64,000 nt of DNA from Chitinophaga sp. XS-30 (GTDB lineage: Bacteria; Bacteroidota; Bacteroidia; Chitinophagales; Chitinophagaceae): contig NZ_CP043006.1 in the NCBI RefSeq assembly GCF_008086345.1, positions 1,548,032 through 1,612,031 on the forward strand. Direction: 5' to 3'. Of this stretch, positions 25,899 through 34,869 are shown piece by piece (the first letter of the stretch is position 1; every line of letters begins with the position of its first letter). The notes under the pieces are model-generated. The model worked only from the letters and a program-made list of their open reading frames with translations. It did not search any database and was not told the origin of the DNA. Position numbers and translations under genes: made by a program.

Positions 25899-28055
25899 AT
25901 GCACAAGCCATTCTTAACCCTGACCGTACTGTTTTTCCTGCCGTTGCTGCTGCAGGCCCAGCAGACCATCAGCGGCCGGGTGACCACCGCCAAACGAAAA
26001 CCCCTGGCGGGAGTGAACATCGCCATCAAAGGCTCGTACGATGGTACGTCCAGCAAAGCGGACGGCACTTTTTCCTTTACCACAGCCGCCACCGGCGAAC
26101 GTTTCATCACCGCCAGCCTTACCGGCTACCAGACCCTGGAGATCAAAGCGGATGTGGCCGATGCGCAACAGTTGCAGCTGGTGCTGCGGGAAACCGTCAA
26201 TGAGTTGAAGATGGTGACCATCTCCGCGGGCAGCTTTGAAGCCAGCGACGAGAAAAAGAACACCATGCTCAAACCCCTGGATATTGTCACGACGGCAGGT
26301 GCGAATGCAGACATCGTCAGCGCCCTGCGGACGCTGCCCGGTGCACAACAGGTAGGCGAGAAGGAAGGGCTGTTTGTGCGTGGCGGAACCGGCTATGAAA
26401 CACAAACGTTCATCGACGGCATGATGGTGCGCAATCCCTTTTACAGCGGAATGCCCGACTTTGCGGCACGCGGGCGTTTCTCCCCTTTTCTCTTCAAAGG
26501 CACTACCTTCAGCAGCGGCGGTTACTCCGCGCAATACGGCCAGGCCCTCTCTTCCGCGCTGGTACTGGAATCCACAGATCTGCCGGACCGTTCTTCCTAT
26601 TCCCTCGGCCTGGGCACCGTAGGGCCAAGTGTGGGCGTGGACATTCTTACGGAGGACAAAAAGAAAGCCTACGGTTTTGAAGCGGATTATACCAATCTTG
26701 CCCCTTACTTCGCGCTGGTGAAACAGCAGCAAAAACCCACCATCGCACCGGAAGCCACCAACGCCTCCGCCAACTACCGCCTGAAAACATCCAGCACCGG
26801 CATGCTGAAATTCTTCGTTACCGGCAGCTGGAACCGCTTCGGGTTCCAGGGCGAAAGCCTGGAGCATCCGGGATACAAGGAAGACTTTGAGCTGGAGAAC
26901 TATAACATCTACACCAATCTGAACTATAAGGAAAGTCTCGGTAAAGGATGGCGGATGAACCTGGGAACGTCCTGGAGCACTAACCGCGACCGTATTTATA
27001 TGGACACGATCGGCTGGAGCCCTGATCCTTCAAGGGTCCGCGCCCGGCAGGACCTCAGCCAGTTCCGCATGGTATTCTCCAAAAATATCGGCCGTTATTC
27101 CCTGCTCCGCTTCGGCAGCGAATACCAGTACGCCGATGAACGGTCCGCCTTCGATCAGTATAACGCGGATTATGTGGACAGTTATGCCGCGGGTTTCGTG
27201 GAGGGCGATATCTATTTCACACCGCGGTTCGTGGGCAGGCTGGGCGGACGGTACGAATATTCCTCCCTGCTGGCGAACGGCAACATTGCGCCGCGCGCTT
27301 CCCTTGCTTACAAGCTGGACGGCCGGAGCCAGGTAGCCCTGGCCTACGGTGAATTTTACCAGAAACCGGAACCGCAATTCCTGCGCTTCTCGCATGATCT
27401 GGGGTATATGCGCGCCACCCACTACATCGCCAGCTATCAGCGCATATCCGAATTTTATACGCTGAGGGCGGAAGTTTTCTACAAGGAGTATTACGACCTG
27501 GTGAAAACAGTACCGGACTACAGCAATAACGGGAACGGATATGCGAAAGGCATAGAACTGTTCTGGCGGGACCGCAAGACGATCAAAAACGTGGATTACT
27601 GGCTGTCCTACTCCTGGCTGGATACCAAACGGGATTATCTGAATTATCCCTACCGTGTGCAGCCGGATTTTGCCGCAGACCATACCGCCACGCTGGTGTA
27701 CAAGCATTATATATCGGCACTGCAGCTGAACCTGGGCGCCACGTATTCATTTGCAACAGGCCGCCCTTACTATAATCCCAACCGCCCGGAAAGCGAGTTC
27801 ATGGAAGACCGGACGAGGACGCTCAATACGCTCAGCCTGAATGTGAACTACATCACAAAGATCGGGAAAGCATTCACCGTGTTCGTATTCACCATGACCA
27901 ATGCACTGGGCAATGACCAGGAATACGGGTTCCGTTATTCATCGGACAAGATGCGCCGTGCGATGGTAGGGCCTATGGCGCCGAGGTTCTTTTATCTCGG
28001 TATGTTCATGAGCTTTGGTATCGACCGTACACAGGAAGTAATTAACAGGCAATAA
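25899..28055 (+). CDS. TonB-dependent receptor with carboxypeptidase-regulatory domain
   Basis: 718 residues from ATG 25899. The signal peptide ends LLLQAQ. Residues about 21-105 are the carboxypeptidase-regulatory-like domain (ISGRVTTAKRKPLAGVNIAI). The plug follows (LRTLPGAQQVGEKEGLFVRGG, then FIDGMMV), then a barrel. This is the smaller, non-SusC class, often used for metal chelates or cofactors. An upstream in-frame TTG (25872) overlaps the -7 box, so it is not used. It is co-transcribed with a small periplasmic protein and a winged-helix regulator. The substrate is unknown. Confidence 0.92.
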   Translation: MHKPFLTLTVLFFLPLLLQAQQTISGRVTTAKRKPLAGVNIAIKGSYDGTSSKADGTFSFTTAATGERFITASLTGYQTLEIKADVADAQQLQLVLRETVNELKMVTISAGSFEASDEKKNTMLKPLDIVTTAGANADIVSALRTLPGAQQVGEKEGLFVRGGTGYETQTFIDGMMVRNPFYSGMPDFAARGRFSPFLFKGTTFSSGGYSAQYGQALSSALVLESTDLPDRSSYSLGLGTVGPSVGVDILTEDKKKAYGFEADYTNLAPYFALVKQQQKPTIAPEATNASANYRLKTSSTGMLKFFVTGSWNRFGFQGESLEHPGYKEDFELENYNIYTNLNYKESLGKGWRMNLGTSWSTNRDRIYMDTIGWSPDPSRVRARQDLSQFRMVFSKNIGRYSLLRFGSEYQYADERSAFDQYNADYVDSYAAGFVEGDIYFTPRFVGRLGGRYEYSSLLANGNIAPRASLAYKLDGRSQVALAYGEFYQKPEPQFLRFSHDLGYMRATHYIASYQRISEFYTLRAEVFYKEYYDLVKTVPDYSNNGNGYAKGIELFWRDRKTIKNVDYWLSYSWLDTKRDYLNYPYRVQPDFAADHTATLVYKHYISALQLNLGATYSFATGRPYYNPNRPESEFMEDRTRTLNTLSLNVNYITKIGKAFTVFVFTMTNALGNDQEYGFRYSSDKMRRAMVGPMAPRFFYLGMFMSFGIDRTQEVINRQ

Positions 28056-28069
28056 TAAATTTCCCAAAA

Positions 28070-28717
28070 ATGAAGCACATCCTTTTTTCTCTTATGCTGG
28101 CCGGCGGTTTTACGCTCGCCGCGCAGGCCCAGAGCGGGCAGTTCGAAGAAGCCATGAAACAGCAGGTGGGTTTGCTGGACAGCAACAGCACCTATAGCGC
28201 CAGTGGCATGCAACAGCTGGCCAATACCTTCGAACGCATCGCCGCGGCAGAACAAACGCAATGGCTGCCTTATTATTACGCTGCATATTGCCGCGTGAAC
28301 GAGGCTTTTATGACAAAAGACAAGGGTATGATAGATGAACTGGCAGACAAGGCATTGGTAAATGCCGAGAAAGCGCAGGCGCTGAAAGGAAAAGATGCGG
28401 ACATCCACTGCATTCTCTCCATGATCCTCTCTGCCCGCATTGGTGTGGACCCTATGACCCGCGGCATGAAATACGGCCCGGAGTCCGGCGCGCTGCTGGA
28501 AGAAGCAAAGGCCATGGACCCGGAGAACCCGCGCGTGTACATGCTGCAGGGGCAGGCGCTGCTCTATACGCCTGAAGCCTTCGGCGGCAGCAAATCCAAA
28601 GCAAAACAGCTGTTCGGTATTGCGCTGGAGAAATTTGCCGCAGCAAAGCCGGAAAGCTCCATCGTACCACAATGGGGCGAAGCCTATACGAAAATATTGA
28701 TCGGAGAGATCAAATAA
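28070..28717 (+). CDS. Periplasmic TPR-like protein of unknown function
   Basis: 215 residues with a signal peptide ending AAQAQ. The rest is all-helical, with paired helices resembling tetratricopeptide repeats (LPYYYAAYCRVNEAF, ADKALVNAEKAQALKGKDADI and NPRVYMLQGQALLYTPEAF) and a glycine-rich GGSKSKAKQLF turn. It lies 14 bases after the TonB receptor and ahead of the regulator, which suggests a shared role, perhaps helping uptake. I do not recognise a named family. The fold call is tentative. Confidence 0.75.
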   Translation: MKHILFSLMLAGGFTLAAQAQSGQFEEAMKQQVGLLDSNSTYSASGMQQLANTFERIAAAEQTQWLPYYYAAYCRVNEAFMTKDKGMIDELADKALVNAEKAQALKGKDADIHCILSMILSARIGVDPMTRGMKYGPESGALLEEAKAMDPENPRVYMLQGQALLYTPEAFGGSKSKAKQLFGIALEKFAAAKPESSIVPQWGEAYTKILIGEIK

Positions 28718-28790
28718 ATAATGGCGCCGGCTGAAGAGCATGCGCTTTTTGGCCGGCACTTTATTATTTTTATCGCCAAAACCACGGTGC

Positions 28791-29090
28791 ATGAATTTCA
28801 AGGAGCTGGATCCCGTGCTGCATTCCCAGTTGAGGCTGGCAATCATCTCGGTATTAGTGCGTGAGCAGGAAGCAGAATTCACGTTTTTAAAAGAGCAAAC
28901 CAATGCTACGGCAGGGAACCTGAGCGTACAGATCAATAAGCTCAAGGATGCCGGGTACATCGATGTGATCAAGCAATTCAGGGAAAATTATCCGCAAACC
29001 ATCTGCAAGATCACCAGAGAAGGGCAAAAAGCCTTTGAGAACTATGTAAAATCCATTCAATCATATCTTTATACCGGCAAAAAGAAATAA
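28791..29090 (+). CDS. Small winged-helix transcriptional regulator (MarR/HTH_34-like)
   Basis: 99 residues from the ATG at 28791. This is a single winged-helix domain: LDPVLHSQLRLAIISVLV, then FLKEQTNATAGNLSVQINKL as the recognition part, then the wing (KITREGQKAF). It fits the small HTH_34 winged-helix group. An upstream in-frame start gives an implausible N-terminus, and a TATTTTTA box lies about 20 bases upstream of 28791. It is downstream of the TonB receptor pair, so a candidate to bind the inverted repeat in that promoter. That link is inference. Confidence 0.82.
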   Translation: MNFKELDPVLHSQLRLAIISVLVREQEAEFTFLKEQTNATAGNLSVQINKLKDAGYIDVIKQFRENYPQTICKITREGQKAFENYVKSIQSYLYTGKKK

Positions 29091-29184
29091 TGCCGGATAT
29101 TCCCCACTGTTAACCCGATGCAGTGTGTTGCTTTACCTTCAATATGCGCGCAACGCATCTTGCATACCATTAAAGCAGACACAT

Positions 29185-30021
29185 ATGGAACTACAGGATC
29201 ATCCACTGAAGGTAGCCCCCACGGCCGCATTAGTACTGTCTTATGCCCATTCGTTATACACCCGGGGCCTTGCGAAAACCTATTTTGAGCAGCTGGACCT
29301 TGCGGAAGGGAAAGCCCTGGCCGCAAAATTGCCCACGGAAGCGGGCGGCCTGGTATGCTGCCGCAAACGCTTTATCCGGCACCAATTGGAGCAATTCCTG
29401 GACAATGAGGACCCTGTGCAGGTAGCCATACTGGGTGCGGGGTTGGACCCGCTCTCCCTGCATCTGCTGGAATTTCACCGGGAAGCCGTACACAGCATCT
29501 ATGAAGTGGATGCAGATCATCTCAGGCAGAAGGAACAACATTACCATACATTGCTGCCGGCCCGTCAGCCGGTACGTTTTATTCAGGCGGATATGAACGA
29601 TACCCTGCATCTCCCGGACCTGCTCCGGGATGCGGGGTATTCCTTCGGCCGCCCGGCCATTATCATATTCGAAGGAGTGGCCCATTATATGAGCGATGAG
29701 CAGTTCCTGAACCTGATGCAGCTGTTCAGGACGCCGAACAAGACCAATGTGGTATTCATGGATTATACGCTGCCGGAGTATGCCATGAGCCCGGCTTCCA
29801 GGCCTGTTTTCAAAGCGGTGAAAAAGCAGATAGAATCCCTGGTCGGGCGACCGCTCAGCGTATATAGCCGCCCGGATATTTTTCAGCTGGTGGAAATGTT
29901 ACAGGGAGATGTGGCCGGCGTTGACTCCATGAAAGACATGGAATTCAAACTGAACGGCCGCAATGAGCGGTATCATGAAGAAGGGGAAGGATTGATCGAG
30001 ATGATATCCTTTTATTTGTGA
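29185..30021 (+). CDS. LCM-type class I SAM-dependent methyltransferase
   Basis: 278 residues from ATG 29185; the open frame upstream lacks an ATG. The SAM-binding strand-turn is VAILGAGLDPLSL. The acidic end of the next strand is YEVDADHL. A later IIIFEGVAHYMSD motif is typical of the leucine carboxyl methyltransferase / PPM1-like group, used in bacteria for small-molecule O-methylation. It stands alone between the regulator and the convergent pdxA. The acceptor substrate cannot be told. Confidence 0.82.
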   Translation: MELQDHPLKVAPTAALVLSYAHSLYTRGLAKTYFEQLDLAEGKALAAKLPTEAGGLVCCRKRFIRHQLEQFLDNEDPVQVAILGAGLDPLSLHLLEFHREAVHSIYEVDADHLRQKEQHYHTLLPARQPVRFIQADMNDTLHLPDLLRDAGYSFGRPAIIIFEGVAHYMSDEQFLNLMQLFRTPNKTNVVFMDYTLPEYAMSPASRPVFKAVKKQIESLVGRPLSVYSRPDIFQLVEMLQGDVAGVDSMKDMEFKLNGRNERYHEEGEGLIEMISFYL

Positions 30022-30039
30022 AGGCTGGCCGCGGCGGGA

Positions 30040-31110
30040 TCAGATCCCTTCCGATGCCAGTTCAGATTTCTTCAGCGGGTTCTTCGTGTTCTCCGCATAA
30101 CGTTTCCGCTGCCCGATGATATCGATGCAGGTATAGATCGCCTGGCGGAAAGAGGATTCATCTGCGGTATTCTTGCCGGCAATGTCGAAAGCGGTGCCAT
30201 GATCGGGAGAGGTACGCACTATGGGAAGTCCCGCCGTGTAGTTGATCCCTTCTCCGAGGGCCAGGGATTTGAAAGGGATCAGCCCCTGATCATGATACAT
30301 GGCCAGTACGCCATCGAACCTGCGGTACATTTCACGGGCAAAGAAAGCGTCTGCACTGTAAGGCCCGATGCACAGGATACCCTGATGCTTGGCTTGCCTG
30401 ATGGCCGGTGTGATGTGTTTGATCTCCTCATCACCGATCAGGCCCTCGTCCCCGGCATGGGGATTCAGTCCAAGTACGGCAATACGCGGGTTATCTATCC
30501 CGAAATCCCTCACCAGGCTGTCGCGCATGATCATGATCTTGCTCAGGATATTTTCCTTGGTGACATATTTTGCGATATCGGCAACCGGCACATGCTCTGT
30601 AAGCAGGCCGATGCGCATGTTCTCCGCGGTCATGAACATCAGTACATCCTTGCTGCCGAAAGCATGCTGCAGATAAGGGGTGTGGCCGGTAAAGCTGAAA
30701 TCCGGGCTCTGGATGTTCTTTTTATGGATAGGGGCGGTAACGAGACCTTCCACTTGTTTGTCTTTCAGGCATTCGATAGCCACCGCCAATGAACGGGCCG
30801 CATATTTGCCGCCGGTTTCATTCAGCGATCCGGGCATGATCTGCACTTCTTCCTCCCAGCAGTTGAAAACGCTCACCTGCTTGGGGTTCAGACGGGAAAA
30901 GTCTTTTATGCTCTGGTAATTGAAATTGTTCTCGTTGAGCAGTTTCCGGTAGAAGTTGACCGCCTTGTTGGAAGAAAAGATCACCGGGGTGCACAATTCA
31001 AGCATACGGGTATCAGTGAAGGTCTTGATGATGATCTCGGTCCCGATGCTGTTCAGATCTCCTACCGTGATCCCGATCACGGGCCGGTGCGTATGTGTGG
31101 CAGTACTCAT
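30040..31110 (-). CDS. pdxA: 4-hydroxythreonine-4-phosphate dehydrogenase
   Basis: 356 residues from ATG 31110. It starts PVIGITVGDLNSIGTEII, where the family usually has GDPxGIGPE; here Leu-Asn-Ser replaces part of that motif. Metal-binding and active-site landmarks are present: TAPIHK, FTGHTPYL, GLNPHAGDEG and MYHDQGLIPFK. The enzyme oxidises 4-phosphohydroxy-L-threonine in pyridoxal 5'-phosphate synthesis. No other pdx gene is in the window. It is divergent from rsmA with a 95-base shared promoter region. pdxA-ksgA proximity is common in bacteria. Confidence 0.92.
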   Translation of the reverse strand: MSTATHTHRPVIGITVGDLNSIGTEIIIKTFTDTRMLELCTPVIFSSNKAVNFYRKLLNENNFNYQSIKDFSRLNPKQVSVFNCWEEEVQIMPGSLNETGGKYAARSLAVAIECLKDKQVEGLVTAPIHKKNIQSPDFSFTGHTPYLQHAFGSKDVLMFMTAENMRIGLLTEHVPVADIAKYVTKENILSKIMIMRDSLVRDFGIDNPRIAVLGLNPHAGDEGLIGDEEIKHITPAIRQAKHQGILCIGPYSADAFFAREMYRRFDGVLAMYHDQGLIPFKSLALGEGINYTAGLPIVRTSPDHGTAFDIAGKNTADESSFRQAIYTCIDIIGQRKRYAENTKNPLKKSELASEGI

Positions 31111-31135
31111 GCGATGCTGTATAAAAAGTATCTGA

Positions 31136-31143
31136 CAAATATA
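31136..31143 (-). promoter_or_regulatory. -7 box of pdxA
   Basis: On the minus strand TATATTTG matches TAnnTTTG, 25 bases before the ATG at 31110. Confidence 0.5.
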
Positions 31144-31191
31144 CGGGGAATAGTTGACTTTGCGGGGCCGCTTAAACTGAAGACTATTCCT

Positions 31192-31199
31192 TAATTTTG
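31192..31199 (+). promoter_or_regulatory. -7 box six bases from the rsmA start
   Basis: TAATTTTG matches the consensus exactly, and the ATG follows at 31206. Transcription would start at or next to the start codon. Confidence 0.55.
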
Positions 31200-31205
31200 T
31201 GCCGG

Positions 31206-31958
31206 ATGTACACGCTAAAAAAGTCACTGGGACAGCATTTTCTCAAAGATGAGAACATTTGCAGAAGGATCGTTGAGGCATTGCCGGTGGCTGCCGGGGA
31301 TCAGGTGCTGGAAGTAGGGCCGGGCGCCGGGGCTATCACAAAATACCTGCTGGAGCTGCCCGGGATCACCTTCAGGGCCGTTGAGCTGGATACGGAAAAG
31401 GTCCGGTACCTGGAGCAGACCTATCCCGCCATCAAGGGAAAACTCGTCAACGAAAGCTTCCTGGACATGCAGCCGCCCTATGAAGGCGCATTTGCTGTCA
31501 TCGGCAATTTCCCGTACAATATCTCCACACAGATCATGTTCCGCATACTGGACTGGAAAGCGCAGGTGCCGGTGGTGGTGGGCATGTTCCAGAAAGAAGT
31601 GGCGCTGCGTATTGCGGCAAAGCATGGCAACAAGGATTATGGCATCCTGAGCGTATTCCTGCAGCGGTTTTACGATGTGGAATACCTGTTCGAAGTGCAT
31701 GAAGATAGTTTCAATCCGCCGCCCAGGGTGAAATCCGCCGTGATCCGGCTCACCAGGCTGGCATCACCTTTGCCGGTGAAAAGCGAGAAAAAATTTACGC
31801 TGCTCGTCAAAACAGCATTCGGACAGCGCCGCAAGCAGCTGCGCAATCCGCTGAAAGGTTTTTTCGACAAGGCATTTTTACAGGAACCGATATTTACAAA
31901 AAGGGCGGAAGAGCTGACCGTAGCGGATTTCGTAGCCCTGACCGAACATATGTTATGA
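31206..31958 (+). CDS. rsmA: 16S rRNA dimethyladenosine transferase
   Basis: 250 residues (ksgA). The N-terminal KKSLGQHFLKDENI is diagnostic. SAM motif I is LEVGPGAGAITKYLL. The catalytic NFPYNIST follows. The C-terminal helical domain has SFNPPPRVKSAVI. It dimethylates two adjacent adenines near the 3' end of 16S rRNA during small-subunit maturation. The -7 box ends six bases before the ATG. Its stop overlaps the start of the next gene (ATGA), so the two are translationally coupled. Confidence 0.95.
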   Translation: MYTLKKSLGQHFLKDENICRRIVEALPVAAGDQVLEVGPGAGAITKYLLELPGITFRAVELDTEKVRYLEQTYPAIKGKLVNESFLDMQPPYEGAFAVIGNFPYNISTQIMFRILDWKAQVPVVVGMFQKEVALRIAAKHGNKDYGILSVFLQRFYDVEYLFEVHEDSFNPPPRVKSAVIRLTRLASPLPVKSEKKFTLLVKTAFGQRRKQLRNPLKGFFDKAFLQEPIFTKRAEELTVADFVALTEHML

Positions 31959-32899
31959 GCCAGAAAGTTTTAATTACCGCCAAAGTACATCCATATCTGA
32001 TCGATCAACTGGAAGCAAAAGGATATACCGTCAGTTATCAGCCTTCTGTTACCTATGATGGTGTGATGCAGGAAGTGCACGATTGCGTGGGGATTATTGT
32101 CACCACCCGCATCAGGGTAGACAGGGCGATGATCGACCGTGCAGCGCAGCTGATGTGGATCGGCAGGCTGGGGTCGGGAATGGAACTGATCGATGTGGCC
32201 TATGCAGAAAGCAAAGGCATACGCTGCGCCAGCAGTCCCGAAGGCAACCGGGACACAGTAGGGGAACAGGCCGTGGGCATGCTCATCATGCTGATGCATA
32301 ATCTTTTGAAAAGCAACCTGGAATTAAGGGAAGGCATCTGGGAAAGGGACGGCAACCGTGCGTACGAGCTGGGCGGGCTGACGGTAGGCATTATCGGGTA
32401 CGGCCATACCGGCAGCGCTTTTGCCCGGAAGCTGCGGGGCTTCGACGTGCGCATCCTGGCATATGACAAGTACCGGCAGGGATATGGGGACGAGCTGGTG
32501 GAAGAAGCGGCTATGGAGCGATTGTATGCTGAGGCCGATATTGTGAGCACGCATCTGCCGCTGACGGAAGAAACGCGGCACCTGGCCAGCAGCCGGTTCT
32601 TCGGATCTTTTCACAAGCCGGTATATTTCATCAATACCTCACGCGGCAAGGTGGTCAACACAGCTGACCTCATTGAAGCTATAAAAGCCGGTACAGTCCG
32701 CGGCGCCTGCCTCGACGTGCTGGAAAACGAGAAGCTGGATACTTTCAACGCAGCAGAGAAAGCGCAGTTCCGCTTTTTGCTGGAAGACCCCCGTGTGGTG
32801 CTAACGCCGCACATCGCGGGATATTCTCATGAAGCCAGCATCAAAATGGCGGAATACGTGTTGCGCAAACTGAATATCCAGCCTGCGTTCAGCGTATAA
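31955..32899 (+). CDS. D-2-hydroxyacid dehydrogenase (SerA-like)
   Basis: 314 residues. The NAD-binding domain has VGIIGYGHTGSAFARKL. Catalytic landmarks are INTSRGKVVN (Arg), a Glu in CLDVLENE, and the His in LTPHIAGYSHEA. It is related to 3-phosphoglycerate dehydrogenase but lacks the C-terminal ACT regulatory domain. It starts within the rsmA stop codon (four-base overlap). It could be a serine-pathway enzyme or a general 2-hydroxyacid dehydrogenase; the sequence does not decide. No serC or serB is adjacent. Confidence 0.85.
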   Translation: MSQKVLITAKVHPYLIDQLEAKGYTVSYQPSVTYDGVMQEVHDCVGIIVTTRIRVDRAMIDRAAQLMWIGRLGSGMELIDVAYAESKGIRCASSPEGNRDTVGEQAVGMLIMLMHNLLKSNLELREGIWERDGNRAYELGGLTVGIIGYGHTGSAFARKLRGFDVRILAYDKYRQGYGDELVEEAAMERLYAEADIVSTHLPLTEETRHLASSRFFGSFHKPVYFINTSRGKVVNTADLIEAIKAGTVRGACLDVLENEKLDTFNAAEKAQFRFLLEDPRVVLTPHIAGYSHEASIKMAEYVLRKLNIQPAFSV

Positions 32900-32950
32900 A
32901 TTATGCTTTTTTAAATGTGAAAAGGGGCTTTCATCCCGATTAAAAAACAT

Positions 32951-32958
32951 TATATTTG
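32951..32958 (+). promoter_or_regulatory. -7 box of greA
   Basis: TATATTTG, exact consensus, with a 5' leader of about 70 bases before the ATG at 33035. Confidence 0.55.
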
Positions 32959-33034
32959 CAATCATCACACTTAATGACGTCTTTGCGAAAGCGGGGACGT
33001 TAATTTTTTTTCTTTATACTAAATCATTCAGGTT

Positions 33035-33508
33035 ATGTCTGGCGTCAACTATGTAACCAAAGAGACCCTTGAATTAATGAGGGAGGAGCTTACGCAACTC
33101 AAAACCAAAGGAAGGGCCGAGATAGCCAGAGCTATTTCGGAGGCTCGTGAGAAAGGGGATTTGAAGGAAAATGCAGAATATGATGCGGCCAAGGAAGCCC
33201 AGGGCCTCCATGAAGCGAAGATCGCCGTGCTGGAGAATGCCATTGCTACGGCAAGGGTGGTGGAAGCCGATTCCATCGATACCTCCAAGGTATCCATTCT
33301 TTGTAAAGTGACCATTACGAACGTAGCGAATAAGAAAACTGTCACGTACCAGCTGGTATCCGAGCAGGAAGCCGATCTGAAAGCCGGCAAGATCTCCGTT
33401 ACATCGCCCATCGGAAAAGGCCTGCTGGGCAAGCAGGTTGGAGAGGTGGCCGATGTTATTGCCCCCAATGGCAAAATGAAGTTTAAGATAGACAATATTA
33501 CGGTGTAG
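33035..33508 (+). CDS. greA: Transcription elongation factor GreA
   Basis: 157 residues, standard length. The N-terminal coiled coil carries the acidic tip GDLKENAEYDAAKEAQ, which inserts into the RNA polymerase secondary channel and stimulates cleavage of backtracked RNA. The C-terminal FKBP-like globular domain has SPIGKGLLGKQVGE. It is monocistronic, with its own promoter and terminator. Confidence 0.96.
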   Translation: MSGVNYVTKETLELMREELTQLKTKGRAEIARAISEAREKGDLKENAEYDAAKEAQGLHEAKIAVLENAIATARVVEADSIDTSKVSILCKVTITNVANKKTVTYQLVSEQEADLKAGKISVTSPIGKGLLGKQVGEVADVIAPNGKMKFKIDNITV

Positions 33509-33530
33509 CCGCAAGCTCTTTTTCTCTCCC

Positions 33531-33562
33531 GAAAAGGCTCCGTAAGGGGCCTTTTCTGTTTC
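33531..33562 (+). terminator. Terminator of greA
   Basis: 11-bp stem GAAAAGGCTCC / GGGGCCTTTTC (33531-33541 with 33546-33556, one T-G pair) with loop GTAA, then a T-rich tail. Confidence 0.75.
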
Positions 33563-33624
33563 AATTACAAATTATTAGGCTTAGCTTCGTATTTGCACTT
33601 GTTTCATCTATAAGCTTATTTACC

Positions 33625-34014
33625 ATGACCATCTTTTCCAAGATCATTAAAGGCGATATCCCGAGTTACCGCATTGCCGAGAACGACCGTTTTTATGCCT
33701 TTCTCGATATTTTTCCCCTGGTGAAAGGGCATACCCTGATCGTACCGAAAGTGGAAACGGATAAGTTCTTTGACCTGGAAGATGACCTGCTGCGGGAATG
33801 GCTGGTTTTCGCGAAACCGATAGCACAGGCCATAGAAAGAGCGATACCCTGCAACCGGGTGGGGATCAGTGTGGTAGGGTTGGAAGTGCCGCATGCGCAC
33901 ATGCACCTGGTGCCGGTCAATTCCGCGGATGACCTGAACTTCACCCGATCGAAGCTGAAGCTGTCGCCCGAAGAGTTCAGGGAAGTGCAGGCGCTGATTA
34001 CCGCAGGACTATAA
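33625..34014 (+). CDS. HIT-family nucleotide-binding protein (HinT-like)
   Basis: 129 residues with the histidine triad PHAHMHLVP near residue 92. The N-terminal FSKIIKGDIPSYRI and FLDIFPLVKGHTLIVPK are typical of HinT-type hydrolases, which act on adenosine 5'-phosphoramidates. The physiological role is generally unclear. Its stop overlaps the stop of the convergent response regulator by six bases, with no terminator between. Confidence 0.93.
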   Translation: MTIFSKIIKGDIPSYRIAENDRFYAFLDIFPLVKGHTLIVPKVETDKFFDLEDDLLREWLVFAKPIAQAIERAIPCNRVGISVVGLEVPHAHMHLVPVNSADDLNFTRSKLKLSPEEFREVQALITAGL

Positions 34015-34710
34015 GGTGGGGACGTAGAATTTGAACCCGATACCGTGGAGTGTTTCGAGCTTCACATCTTTGTCATCACTGAAGTGCTTTCTTATTTTGG
34101 TGATGAATACATCCATACTGCGGCCAAGGAAATAATCGTCTTTCCCCCATACGTGATAAAGAATCTCCTCGCGTTTAAGGGTTTTGTTCGCATTCTCGCA
34201 GAAGAATTTCAGCAGGTCGGCCTCCTTTTGTGTAAGGGTGGCTTTCAATTTACCATTCTTGTCTGTCAGTTTGAGTTCCCCATAATCAAAGGTGGTCTTG
34301 CCAACAGTGAAAGTAGCCCGTTTGTCCGCATTCAGCGGGCGGGTACGTTTCAGGAATACTTCAATACGCAGCAACAGTTCCTGCATGCTGAAGGGCTTGG
34401 TCACATAATCGTCCGCGCCATGTTTGAAGCCGCTGATCTTGTCCTCATCCTCCGATTTGGAGGTCAGGAACAGGATCGGGATCAGATCGTTTTTCTGCCT
34501 GATCTGTTTGGCCAGCTCAAAGCCATTTTTCTTCGGCATTACAACATCCAGCAGACATATATCGAAAAGGCTTTTCTGGAACTGTTTCCAGGCTATGTCA
34601 CCGTCAGAGCAATGGATCACCTCGTATCCGGATTCTTCCAATCGCTTTTTGGTTATTGCACCCAGGTTGTAATCATCCTCAACTAGTAAAATTCTAGCCT
34701 TCGTATCCAT
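34009..34710 (-). CDS. Orphan OmpR-family response regulator (RprY-like)
   Basis: 233 residues. Receiver domain with VEDD pocket, phospho-acceptor D55 in LLDVVMP and lysine in VTKPFS. The winged helix has ILYHVWGKDDYF and RSMDVFITKIRKHF. The layout matches the RprY-type regulators of Bacteroidota. No kinase is adjacent. A second, related regulator lies at 37290. The shared RSMDV..I.K.RK recognition helix suggests they bind similar DNA. Confidence 0.9.
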   Translation of the reverse strand: MDTKARILLVEDDYNLGAITKKRLEESGYEVIHCSDGDIAWKQFQKSLFDICLLDVVMPKKNGFELAKQIRQKNDLIPILFLTSKSEDEDKISGFKHGADDYVTKPFSMQELLLRIEVFLKRTRPLNADKRATFTVGKTTFDYGELKLTDKNGKLKATLTQKEADLLKFFCENANKTLKREEILYHVWGKDDYFLGRSMDVFITKIRKHFSDDKDVKLETLHGIGFKFYVPTL

Positions 34711-34829
34711 CTACGAAAAAAATTAGGGGTGATAAATGATTGATCTTCATATAGATAAGTACGCGTTGTTAGGTACAGTTGTAGCGCGCCAGCCATAATT
34801 TAGTTCAAAATAAGTACAATTTCTCAATT

Positions 34830-34857
34830 AACAAACAGCGGTCATCTGCTATTTGTT
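34830..34857. repeat. Imperfect inverted repeat downstream of ruvC
   Basis: AACAAACAGC (34830-34839) and GCTATTTGTT (34848-34857) pair with one mismatch around an eight-base loop. There is no T-run in either direction. It may mark the end of the ruvC transcript. Confidence 0.35.
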
Positions 34858-34869
34858 CATTTGATCGGC

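Noticed and set aside
28718..28790. GCCGGC repeated across the gap before the winged-helix regulator, possible terminator
   Set aside because: GCCGGC is itself a palindrome, the loop would be long, and the T-run lies inside the loop, so the case is weak.
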